A stretch of DNA of 64,000 bases from Penicillus capitatus. Taxonomy: Eukaryota; Chlorophyta. The position numbers and the translations under genes are program-made. Shown piece by piece: positions 1-10,556 of this stretch. How positions within the stretch are numbered: the stretch's first letter is position 1; each line of letters starts with the position of its first letter. The notes beneath the pieces were generated by a model, which ran no database searches, had not been told where the DNA came from, and was given only the letters and a program-made list of their open reading frames with translations. The stretch covers positions 930,001-994,000 of the forward strand of contig OZ287702.1 of assembly GCA_965649825.1 (NCBI GenBank), read 5' to 3'.

Positions 1-22
1 TCTTAAGATGTCTGTCCTGTAG

Positions 23-353
23 ACTGACACAAAGTTACATGACACGTTCGCTGTCGGATATCGCATCGGCAGTTGGGTTGCCAAACGAAGATGCTGCAGA
101 GCGTTTGCTAGTGGAATTGGTTAAGGAGAAGCAGATCTCTGTCCAAATCAGCGGCCAAAAGAGAATAGTGTCCTTCATAGAAGACAGCGAGGTGGATGAG
201 CGTATCGGAACGACAGCGCAACTCGATGCGATGCTTCAAGATGTCAGACAGTTAGGAGAACGTATGCAAAATGTCAAAGACAAAATCGAACTCGATCCAG
301 AGTACCGAAACAAAGTCCTCCAAACGGAGCAGCACTCCAAACTGGATGGCTAA
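23..353 (+). CDS. CSN3: COP9 signalosome subunit 3, C-terminal exon (partial)
   Basis: This is the last exon of a gene that begins before the window. An acceptor-like TGTAG ends at 22, and the frame reads through SYMTRSLSDIASAVGL, matching the end of the PCI domain of CSN3 (family pattern TLSLQDIAS). It continues to VSFIEDSE and LDPEYRNKV, matching the typical VSFHEDPE and CDPLYLSKV of the family tail. CSN3 is a scaffold subunit of the nuclear COP9 signalosome, which removes NEDD8 from cullin-RING ubiquitin ligases. A deneddylase-type protease is encoded elsewhere in this window at 43.7 kb, but the two are not obviously linked. The 5' part is missing only because the window starts here. Confidence 0.82.
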
Positions 354-456
354 CCAGATAACACGATCATCCATACAAAGACCTTTTCTCAGCGACACGC
401 CAGTGAACATGTCCATCGCTGGTCTTGTCACCAGCACGGTTGTGTCTGGGCGAAAT

Positions 457-2057
457 CTACGGTTTCATGGTGTCCAAATCTCTCTCCATTGCTTCCATGT
501 CTTTCAGTGTGGCTTGTGCATGTTTTAAGCTCTCCTATCCCAAACCCTTCATTTCCATGAAACTGCTATTCTTTGACAGACCTTTGCTGTTGTGTACTCC
601 TGTGCGAGTGAAAGATATTCCGGCCCGAGTCTCTTGCAATGATCCAACTGGTCTGTTAACTGAAACAGCATCTCGCATTCCATTCTCCGAAACAACTTGT
701 CCTCACTTCTTGCTGTTCCCTTATGGCAGACTCCGTTTCTTGATTGAGTATCTCCCTCAACGCTGCAAGTCCTTTGACTGCTCCAGGCGCATAGCAAGCA
801 TTCATGATGTTGTATAGCAAGCACTCAGTGTGTCTGCCAGGAAAACCATGTTATAACTTGTGTCCAAAGGGGTCCTTACGCTGCATGCAGTCGGATCATC
901 GTCTCTTGATAGATCAGTCTTTCCTGGTACAAAGAATGCCAAATTCTAGAGATGCACTCACCGTTCCGAAGAGGACCTTTTCTGATTGAACTTGTTGACC
1001 CAAGACATGGCTTTCCAAGAGATTGGACATCATCGCCCAGATAGATTGGACTTCTTGATGCACTTCGCAGATAACAGCGGTCGCCAAGTCGATTTCGTTG
1101 CGATCGGGCATCTCCGCAGCGCCTTCTATTTTTTCATCAATGGCTGCAAGAATTGCGTTCTCGCGATCTGCAATGGAAACTTCATTTGACAGTGACCCTT
1201 CTGCAGGTATTGAACTGAACTTGGCATCTCGTTTGGATCCACTTGAAAGAGAAGACAGAGACGATGGACCGTATCAGAAATATGTGCTTCAAACTGCGGA
1301 ATCAGTTTCTGGTTTGTCATCTGTTAGACCATTTTATGCAGACTTTGATGCGGTATCTCTTCGCAAGATGGGCTCACGATAGAATCGGCGATGTTCATTG
1401 AACGATGGGTTAGCTCCTTTGCAGTTACGCCCAGAATGAAGCCGGCATGTCCCACAAGCGCTGCCGCATGCTCATCTGCATAGAAATGCTCAAAAACGAC
1501 ACAGCGATTGTGATATTCACCATTCTGAGGCATCTCCTCATCACCCCTTTTCTCCATTCTAAGTGTCTGCATCGCTTTAGCAACCTCATCCAAAACCAAA
1601 CCATCAGCATAACTCCTCACGACTTGGTGCAGAATCGACTGCGAGAGAATGATGCAGGGAGTCATGCAGAGCAGTTAATGGAGAGTCCTTCTCTTCCGGT
1701 TCATTTCGCGCATGTGTATTGAACTCCTCCAGCTGTTGCAGCAAAAAGAGCTTTACGAGATATCTACACCACCGTGTCCCTCGTCCCTGCCTCAGCAGCA
1801 GCGACCATCACCTCCGTCGAATGGCTTTCATCTCTTCCTTCGCCTTTTCACATTCCTGCATCACTTCCGTCGGGAGTCCAACATCTGATCATCATCGTTC
1901 AGTGGCTCTTCGCAATGAAGAGGCCTGGATGGTTACCCGGGTCTGGGATCGCTTCGGCAAGTCGATCCCATAGTTGACGGAAACGGGGACATCTTTGAAG
2001 AAGGGCTGCTGATGGACGTCGCGGCGATAGACGTCGTCCTTCTGTCGTGCTGTTCAT
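457..2057 (-). CDS. Augmin-like coiled-coil protein, possibly subunit 4 (AUG4/HAUS4)
   Basis: Multi-exon minus-strand gene. The start MNSTTEGRRLSPRRPS at 2057 is followed by RCPRFRQLWDRLAEAIPDP and a GTAACC donor. Later exons give a helix (PTEVMQECEKAKEEMKAIR), a block with VAKAMQTLRMEKRGDEE, and a C-terminal coiled coil containing LGPEYLSLAQEY and ending ATLKDMEAMERDLDTMKP. One intron of about 55 nt near 1325-1380 has a CTAAC branch-like site just before its AG. The order (N-terminal helices, a VAxAxxxLRM segment, C-terminal LGPExxxxxxEY coiled coil) resembles plant AUG4 of the augmin complex, which nucleates microtubule branches in the spindle. This is inference from pattern; another coiled-coil family is possible. 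It is head-to-head with the AHA1 gene at 2270. Confidence 0.45.
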
Positions 2058-2269
2058 CGTGTTAATGTTCCAATCGACGATTATCGTTTCGAGTAGACTG
2101 GGACCGACAGCCGTGCAACTGTGTGCGTTTCTTTAAGTTCGTTGCTGCACCCGTGTAGGCAAATCTGTGCCGAAGAGCTTCGCTTTTCGTTCAATTACGT
2201 AAGAGACCTGCTTCGCGGGTTGCTTAATACCTACTATGCAATTATTTAGCACCGTCTGGATAGTTCCTA

Positions 2270-2898
2270 ATGGCCAAGTGGGGAGAAGGCGATCCACGGT
2301 GGTTAGTTCAAGAGCGAAGCGACGGAAAAAACGTGAATCAGTGGCACTGGGAAGAAATCAATAAACTGCCATGGGCAAAGAAACGATTAGCAGACTTGTT
2401 AGTAGGCTTCAGAATCGAAGATGCAACCATCACATCATTAAAAGAAGTCTCAGGAGAGGTTCTCAGCCCATACCCACCGAACTCCGTGATGGCCACGGTT
2501 CTGTTCTTGCCAGGCGTGTGTCATGACGCGGAAAGGAGGAAAACGTGTTGCAAACTTTGATTTAAAGCTGGTCCTGAAATGGTCCTCCTCTAGCGAAGAA
2601 GATGAAGTATGTCCTTCGTTTTGGACGCCTCGTGTAAGGACACGGCGTTTCTCTGTAGCCGGCCACGGGCGAGATCAAGATTCGTGACTTTGCATGCGTC
2701 AATGAACCGGACGAATTTGAGTATGAAGTCGTGGTAGACGGAACGGAGTCCGATGTAAAGGTCATCAAGCAGTGGTCGATGCACTTCTGATCGATCCTCC
2801 TGTTTTTGCAGGATAAATACAAGAGCATCTGGATGGAGGCCAAGGGAGCAATAGTGGAGGTGCTTGAGCAGTTTACCAAAGAATTCCAGAGTTCATGA
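2270..2898 (+). CDS. Activator of Hsp90 ATPase, AHA1 N-domain protein
   Basis: Exon 1 encodes MAKWGEGDPRWLVQERSDG, then NVNQWHWEEINKLPWAKKRL and a helix, the diagnostic start of the Aha1 N-domain (family pattern NWHWEEKNxxPWAKxRL). After an intron beginning near 2458 the frame resumes with GKRVANFDLKLVLKWSSSSE, then TGEIKIRDFACVNEPDEFEY, and a last exon DKYKSIWMEAKGAIVEVLEQ ending at TGA 2896-2898. The product binds the middle domain of cytosolic Hsp90 and stimulates its ATPase. Only the N-domain is present; the C-terminal AHSA1/START-like domain of the long form is absent, so this resembles the short Hch1-like form. Confidence is high because the frame and conserved residues agree over four exons. 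Confidence 0.85.
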
Positions 2899-4014
2899 CA
2901 GACTGGAGCCCTGCGTTGCCCAATATGTTTGATCATTACCAGATAGAAGAGGAATAGACGTTGAGGGTGAGCGGCATCGCATAGAAGTTCTGTGTTTATC
3001 CACTGCCGTTGCCGCCGCCACGTCCATGTTCTTGTTGTAACTCCCATTCGTCAGTGTGGAAACCAGGGCAGTCTTGATAAGTCCGATCCAAAGAGTATAG
3101 ATCGATCGTTGGCTGGTTGCGTAGCTACCTGTCATGAAGGACAGACAGCTGTGTAATGGCGTCAGCTGTGGTGTCTTTTCAGCTATGCGGCACTACAGAT
3201 AGCAGCAGTACGTATCTGCCGCTCGTTCAGGATATACGATGGGTTTCATCACCACACCGTCGAACGGTGCCTTGCCAGGGATGAACGATGTGCATCGAAG
3301 GCTTTGCGCAAGGATGTATGAATGGTATTCATTACGGTGCTTCGACCTGACGGTTTGTTGTTGTTTCGTTCCTGTGGATAGACGCGTTTTGTAGTTTCGA
3401 AGGATCTGGCGAAGCAGAGACGACGTTTTGTGCTTCAAAGCCTTTTCTGCCAAGTCCGAAGATAAAAATCAGGTATGGCGTCGCTCTGCCGATAACGACA
3501 ACGAAAGATGTTTCCCTCGCAAACCGACATCGCATCTTAGGCACTGCCGTCTTTCTTCGTTCAGTGGTCGCGTTTCTCGATAGAACGCCGTTTATTTCCT
3601 CGCGCCGTTTCTACACCAGCCGCTTCGGTTAACTGCTTAGATGATGACAAGCTGCAGCTCGACGTGTACGTGCTGCAACAGTACTCGCGTCGTGTCGAGT
3701 AGCGTCATACCAGAATTCGCGTACACACGAGGGTACTGCCGAGAAAGAAAGAGGAATCGACGATGGCTCAGCGAAGACGGATGTCCGTTCCGAATGATGC
3801 CGAACGAGATGTTCCGTGTCGGCGTTCTCATTTTATGGCCGAGCGACAGGAGATGTTATTCGGCACAATCGACTGTTTTCCGCCAAAAACGCGTTCTGCT
3901 TTTTCGACGGGCTGTTACACACCCACGCCGTCTTTCTTGCACTTTAAAGGACTCCTGTCATCAGAGTTGCGGATGCTGAACATGCATGATTTTGATTTTA
4001 GGTGACGTCGGAAA
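2899..4014. other. Intergenic stretch without a supported gene
   Basis: Open frames of 60-160 codons occur on both strands here, but none shows a recognisable domain, consistent splice phase or credible composition. The part from about 3,550 to 4,014 probably holds the promoter and 5' leader of the SBP-box gene. The minus-strand frames at 3193-3544 contain one hydrophobic run and could belong to a small unrecognised gene. Confidence 0.4.
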
Positions 4015-6604
4015 CATGGACTCCTCCTCATTTCTTGATGTTCCTCGCGAGACTGGCTCGCGATCTGGAGAATGGAATGCTAGCGACTACCATTGGGATC
4101 CCTACCAGTTCAAAGCTACAAGGATCATCCGACGTTCTTCCAAGCCCAAACGACGCGGCCGGTCTCGCATGCGTGGTCCCGTGTTGTGTCAAGTTGACGG
4201 ATGCCAAAGCGATCTCTCTGGTCAAAAAGAGTACCATCAACGCTACAAGATCTGCCCACAACACATGAAAGCGAAATGCATCCCAAAAGACGGCGCTCCC
4301 CACAGATTCTGTCAGCAATGCGGACGATTTCATTTGCTCAGCGAATTCGACGGAAACAAGCGATCCTGTCGTGTTCGACTCACAAAGCATAATCAGAGAC
4401 GACGAAAGAAGTCTGGAGGAACGTTGACGGGATTCGATTCTGCTCGAAGCTCGACACTGTCCAACTCCAATTCCCCGACAGAAACCAACGTGGCTGTGGA
4501 GCTCGAACCTTCTACAGAGAATGAAGCAGATCCAACTGCCATAGCGTCCTCTTTTTTTGTCTCCCATGAACAGCCCTCTCTCTTCTATCCAAGCAAGGCC
4601 ACACTCGCATTCCGAACATCTGCTTGACTCCGAGTGTGCCTGCTCTTCATTGTGTGTAGGCTACTCACAAGCAGCGTACAGAAAAGAGACCTCGTTTCTA
4701 AATGACGCTTTGTATTCCTCATGCACCGACATGAGTACGCATCTTGATGACCAGAGGATTCAGTGGTCTCATGGAGAATGCTGTGGTGATGTAGAGCCTA
4801 AGTTTGATCCGTCCCAAATGATGCCTCGTCATCTCGCCGATGCCTATACTGGTTTGGTCGGCTTAGATGAAACTGCTATTGATCCTTTGCAAGCAAACCC
4901 GAGCGTGTTTTCCACTAACCCTGGTGTGGCATCCGAAAGCAGACGACAGGCTGGATACAGTCAAGACGCCCCCGTGATGATGCCTGTTTTAAATAAAACT
5001 GTTTCGGACAATACATTGATGGATCCCGTGGCATTTATACCCCCAAGGACGATTCCGAAAAGTTTGCCCTACGGGACCCCTGACCAGTTTAGCAATTCTT
5101 CCTCTTGCATTCTTCCGTGGAACGCATGTCCAAATCAGACGGAACTTGGACCGATGCTCACCTACCCTCATGCAGACGCTGGGAAAATGGACAGTGTGTT
5201 CAGAAACGATCTCTGGGAAGAAGAGATGCGTGCCACGAATTACAAGAGTCTGTTGAAATTGACTTCATTCTCGATCAAGGTCTTCGACTGTATACCTGGG
5301 AATCTACCTCTTAACCTCCGGCACGAGCTGCTACGAGCAGTACGATGATGATGATGCACCCATACATGTCTCTATGTATCATTCGCCTTTTTAGGTCCAA
5401 GAAGGATTAGTTCCCGAAGGATATATGCGACCTGGATGTGTGAATTTGACGGTGGACGTGTTTCAGCCTGGCTGGAAAAAATCTTCGACTATTGACGATA
5501 TCGTTGACGCATTACTCTCTTCTGATTGCGATTTTTGGAGGAGGAAGAAGATAATGGTAGGCATTCCTTCCCTCGCTTTGCACACATCATCTCAATCTCA
5601 CGCACATTCCACAGGTTCAGACACACTGCGAGTCAATACGGATTGAACCGGGAAAACAGCAGAGAAGATACAGTTTGGAAGCGAATGCGGAATTGTACCC
5701 CAATGTCCAATCCGTTCGGCCGGTCTGTGTGTTAGCTTCGGCCTCCAATCGCCGTTTTACAATCAGAGGAGACAACATTAGCTCTATTCAAAGCACTTCA
5801 ATTCATTGCAGGATTCAAGGCAAACACTCTATCTTCTCCTATACACGTCACATCCGCCTGTGCTTGTCGCCGTGCAGGGAAGTTTGTTAAGGTGGATGTC
5901 AACGGGCCTCAAGATGTGGAGTCAGGATCCTGGTCTTTTTCACTTTATGAGAAACTTCCATGTGGCACTTTACGAATCGAGATGTCAACGAATGGAATGA
6001 TCGACCAGACACTGGTAATGTCACCGCCCCTTTCCTTTGTCTCTGTATCAGAATGTTGTCGTCTTCAGCCGATCCTGTGCGTCGATGATAGCTCTGTCGT
6101 TGCTGAAATTGAAGAGTTTTATGGCCAATATGGTGCGGCTGCGCATTTGTCGGTGTGCAGAGAGAAACATAGACTGTTTGTTTAGGTCGTCAATCGAGCG
6201 CATTTCTCGTGGAGTTTGGCCTAGCTGTAGAGGTCCGATCGTGGCTGCTTGCTGTATGTCAGCGTTATGGCGTCGCTGCTGCTGACCTAAGAACGTTTAC
6301 TCAGCGATCTTGGCGTTCTTTTGGGGGCAGATTGGGCTTCAAGCAGGCTAGTTTGGCAGAATTTCTGTTCTGTGTGCATTCTGCCGGCCACCTCTACAAC
6401 TATTGCAACGAACGAGGAATGGCGCAGACGGCGCAGTACCTGCAGCCAGTCGTGGCTTTGAATGTTTGCGACGGGTTTGACAGAATGCCGACTTTCATAC
6501 AGAGGGACGCTGGCGTACAGCAAAAACGTCACAGAAAACGATACCTCAGATTCATGAAGCGTCTGTTCAAGCAACATGTTGACAAGAGCGTACTGTGCTG
6601 CTGA
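4015..6604 (+). CDS. SBP-box transcription factor, SPL7/CRR1-like
   Basis: The first exon holds a complete SBP zinc-binding DNA domain: [12 protein letters not shown], then [15 protein letters not shown], then [20 protein letters not shown] and the basic tail RRRKK that doubles as nuclear signal. The Cys/His order fits the two zinc sites of the family, which binds GTAC cores. Downstream exons include [19 protein letters not shown], matching the YLRPGC-type motif found C-terminal to the SBP domain in large SPL proteins (SPL1/12/7, Chlamydomonas CRR1). The C-terminus (to TGA at 6604) is helical and ends with basic and cysteine residues. Large SPL7/CRR1 proteins control copper and low-oxygen responses; that role here is inference. 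A stop at about 4627 must lie in an intron. SBP proteins are known only in green algae and plants, which fixes the lineage. Confidence 0.85.
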
Positions 6605-6940
6605 ACAGGACTCAAGTGCGCCTTCTCTGCGCTGCCCTTGGCCTGCCATCACTGTTTTCTAGGATGTGTATATTCTGACTCAAGCCTATGGATTGTGAGG
6701 CTTCTATATATATTCAAGTTTTGATGATCCTTTAGCTTTTCAAGCGATCTACTTGGCTCTTAGAGAGTAGAGTGAACCTGCCTGCATATAGAGTATCTGA
6801 GGATAGATCAACGATCTTTGAGTGTTTGAGCATCTCGTGACTCTTTGGAGCGAAGCGGTCGCATTTCCTTCTCCCGTGTGATCTATCTGATAAATCGTGC
6901 TCTTCTCCAAAGACGTCGTTGTTATCTTATTGGGATGCCT

Positions 6941-7492
6941 TCCTTCCATAATCTGTCTTACCTTGATGATTTAGGATGCAAAGTGCATACACGGTTTGCA
7001 ATATGGTATGGTGGATGATGTTGGAATTATTCTTTTTTGCCAAAACAGGAAACTATGGAACGCTGAAATTCTCTTCTTTCGTAGTTGATTGTTACGGCAC
7101 TCGGTTGACTTAGGAATGTTATTCTCTCTATAAAAAAGGTGGAGGCATCCCATTTCGATAATCTATTACCAAGTGAGATGCTACGACTGCAAGAGCTTGA
7201 TATGAGACGAGCGAGGATGGTACTTCAATTGGCCACACTCTACACGCTTTCATTCCGTGGAGATGCCACATAGACGCCAGCCACATCTCAACTTTAGATG
7301 GGCATATTTTGGACTCAAGCGGTCGATGAAGCAGCCGAACTGTGTTTCCCACCAATAAACTCTTTGAGACCTGCCCTTATGTTTATAACTCAATGCTTTT
7401 GTTACTCAACCAATTTTTGCTTGCCCCTCGATGGTGCTTATGGGTTTTGATATATGGGCAGATACCATGGCCTCTCTTGCCAATATTCTTTG
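6941..7492 (+). CDS. Putative multi-exon gene, unrecognised
   Basis: Short in-phase exon-like blocks occur in an AT-rich stretch: MPSFHNLSYLDDLGCKVHTR from 6941; a frame reading FDNLLPSEMLRLQELDMRRA then RMVLQLATLYTLSF (about 7141-7255); WTQAVDEAAELCFPPINSLR (about 7300-7360); and FDIWADTMASLANIL ending at TGA near 7492. GT-AG pairs suggest introns of about 45 nt between some of them. The helical, leucine-rich composition looks coding, but I could not join every phase and do not recognise the family. It lies downstream of the SBP gene in the same direction. Start, end and exon joins are tentative. Confidence 0.3.
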
Positions 7493-8345
7493 AGAATTCT
7501 GTGTGATTGTTTCATTGTTGTGGTGCCCAAGAGGTGGAACTTCGAAATGGATGATAGTATGTTTCCGCACATAAATCTCAAGTGCTACGGAATGCGCAGT
7601 TAGTGCATTCTTGGCTGTCAAGATGTGTGTTTTGAAGGAAATCTCTAATTCATGTCACTTTACGTTCTACGGGCGAACTCCTTTACATTTAATTCCCGAG
7701 ATGCACGACTTTGCGGACTCTATCCTTACAAAGCTCGGGGGATGACTGCTATCTACTGATGTGACAAGCACTAACTGTCGAAACACAAATGCAATACTTG
7801 TACACCTAAGATACAGACGGGATGTCCCATGCGTCGCTCCTACTCTGCATTCGATCTCTGTCAGACACACACAAGCACCCGTAGTGGGAATCTCCCCGAG
7901 TCAAGATGGTGCATTGGTACCCCCAACATCGACGACAAAAGCGATCTCCCTGCTCAGAATTCATTGCAGGACAGACTTTGAGATGACAACCTCAAATCTT
8001 TAAGAGAGCTCCTGCTGACAGGTCAGCATAAGAGACGTGCACATCTATCCTCTCGTTGAGAGTCTGATGCGCGAAACATCTAGTTTGCAGATTGCCTAAG
8101 GGTGGCAGGCTTGGCATCGGTGTCTTGTGTCGATACATCCTACCATGGCAGAGCATCGAATTTTTCAAAGTTGAAAAGACAGGTTTCGGTAAGACGACGA
8201 GCGGTTCAGTCTTGAACGGTTCGGCAAACTGCTGAGTCAGAGGCTGCTGCTGTTTTTCGTACTCCGTCAGACGTGAACGGCGGCTTCCTATACAGGACAC
8301 GATCTGCTTTAGTTAACGGCATTCATATCGCCTACATCAGGATTT

Positions 8346-8877
8346 TTGGCAACGAGGGTCGAAACGCCTCATCCTTCGGTTGATCATGAAGTGTGTGATG
8401 CTTGCTGTTCATCATGTGCTGCGTTACAAGGTGCTTTGCAACAAACGCATACGACGTTCGAATCGAGCAGTTCGTCATTGAATTCTACATTAAGGCACTG
8501 TCGTGGGAGTGACGAATTTCACTTGCCGACAAATGTGTCCTGGTCATCCGACTGATACCTGACCAATACATTCGACCACCGACTGCATTCGTATCCACAT
8601 TCATAATTGGCGCTGCGCAAAGATCAGCGTTTGGAAGATTTTCTCGAACAGATAACAAACAGTCCCTTGAAGGCAAAGGCCAGGCGGATTCGATTTATAT
8701 AAACTTGTGACGAAATTCAAAAGACAAGGGAAGTTCATCATGTCGACAAAACATCCACAAACCATCAGGGCGGGGCTACTTGAGGGATTCCCAAAAAGCA
8801 AACCGCAAGAATCTGTTCCTCGTTCAACGGATCCGTTCAAAACTCTCGATGCTCCAAGAGCAGTAATGAACCAATAG
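8346..8877 (+). CDS. Putative small gene, unrecognised
   Basis: An open stretch starts at MATRVETPHPSVDHEVCDAC and is serine/cysteine-rich. A second, LIPDQYIRPPTAFVSTFIIG followed by FGRFSRTDNKQSLEGKGQAD, runs about 53 codons to a GTGACG donor near 8706. A third, FIMSTKHPQTIRAGLLEGFP, ends PFKTLDAPRAVMNQ at TAG 8875-8877. Proline/lysine-rich low-complexity tails of this sort occur in microtubule- or ciliary-associated small proteins, but no family is identifiable. Between 7500 and 8340 there are further short coding-like pieces on both strands (for example a minus-strand piece with TEYEKQQQPLTQQFAEPF at about 8200-8260) that I could not assemble. Confidence 0.28.
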
Positions 8878-9063
8878 AACTCGAACGACAACCGAGTCAA
8901 CACAGCACGCCAAAACAATCAACCCGTTTTGGGGACAATACATAGAAAAAACCACCTCGTGATTAATAAACAAACAACAGGAATAAGGACATAATCGGTA
9001 TTAAGATACTGTACGTATGTCAAAGAATAGGTTGAAGAGACATCGAAATGACATTCTTTACTG

Positions 9064-10416
9064 CTAATAAGATGTATTGGCCACAAAGTGGGATGATTGA
9101 GCGGCAGGGAAAAGCGTGACGCCTCCTTGGCCATCCAGGGTCTCCACACTGGCTCGCAGATCGACATTGTTCACACTGTCGGAGAACACACTTCCAGATG
9201 TGCCCTCACAGAAAGTGGGATCGGCATCGACGCTGTAATGTGATCTGGCCGAATGGTACGACCTCAAGCTCGGCTCGGAGCTCTTGGGTTGCAGCAGAAC
9301 AACGCCAATCGGTATGTGATCGGAAGGATACTGCCTGTTCGGGAGCAGTGTGCGATCAACATTGGGTATCACTCTAGGGTCGATGGCTCTCAGCACCGCT
9401 GCCACTCTTAAATGACGGCTCGAAAAAATAAAATCCGCCTCCGAACGACGACGTGGGGCACGAGCAGTGAAATCGGGAACGGCTTCCGCCACTTTGTAGA
9501 CGTCGTTCAGTGCAAAGGGATGTGCTTTTGTCTCCTTCACCACTTCAATATCTGGATAGTAGTGTTCCGTATACCCAGCTTCCAACCTTCCCCGGTATAG
9601 GTAATTCCAGGGAGCATTCCATCGACTACTATTGAAATCCCCACAGAATACCATGTCATACTCCTCTGTTATACCTGCCTACACAGCAAGGCTTCCGTTT
9701 GACACAAAGCATCCACCGTTTCGTCTCTGGACACTACTGACCTGTTCTCTTTCGATTGCATTGAGAATTGTGTCCACCTGTTGTACCCTTTCTGCCGGTC
9801 GGTAAGGATTCCCTTCCAAATGCACATTGATCACATAGAATTTCTAACAGACCATGACAGCAACGATCATCGAGACGAGGGTAAGGCATGGGTTTACGTG
9901 CTCTTGGCCGCTGGCAGACACCCAGTTTAGAGCAATTCCTAAGACGCGGCGACAATGTTGCTCCCAGCACAGACGGAACCGTCTCGATCGGTAGAAAGTG
10001 GCATTTGTAATCAATCGATCTCTTCCTTTTTTCTTTTCGGGTCTCTGTCTCGTCAACAGCACTCCGGTGTAACCCAAGTCGTCCATGAAGTGTCTCCATT
10101 CCGACCACTTGGCGATCTCGACTTCTTGCAAGCAGACGACATCGGCATTGAGCGTCGTGATCTGCTCTTTCAGTTTGTCATAGCGATATTCCCAGCTGCA
10201 AAAGAGTTCATGGGCGTAGTTGTAGCTCGGATTGGCGCGGACAATGTTGTCCGCAAGTACGTTGTAGGAAAGGACACTCAATTCATCGGGTTCACGTACA
10301 CTCAAGGGTTTGTCAAGAGATAGAAGCTTGGGTTTAGACGCGCGCTTGAAGGTGCGCCGAAGCAACCACCAGGCGAGTCCGATAAGACCGGCTCCCAATG
10401 TGAAAGTCGGTCCCAT
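9064..10416 (-). CDS. CCR4/nocturnin/ANGEL-type exonuclease with N-terminal membrane segment
   Basis: Three or more exons encode an endonuclease/exonuclease/phosphatase domain. The start MGPTFTLGAGLIGLAWWLLR at 10416 is a hydrophobic segment followed by RRTFKRASK, suggesting a membrane anchor or organelle signal. Motifs in order are LSVLSYNVLADN, VVCLQEVE (catalytic Glu), NVHLEGNP, VFCGDFNSSRWNA (catalytic Asp/Asn), and YPSDHIPIGVVLL (catalytic Asp-His). The second and third exons (about 9732-9840 and 9064-9660) follow short introns. The family shortens poly(A) tails or removes 2'-phosphates; which applies here cannot be told. About 65 residues after the SDH motif are a low-complexity tail. 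It is head-to-head with CWF19L2, the starts being about 140 bp apart. Confidence 0.82.
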
Positions 10417-10556
10417 AGGTCCAAAACGACACGACTCGCGCTACTGCGTCAGTAAGAATCGTAAAACGCACGAACATACACTTCACGACTGGTTCCTGAG
10501 AAGTACGATTCCTCTAGACCTTGGTGAATTTTTTGGCAATTTCGGCGTGTCTATCG

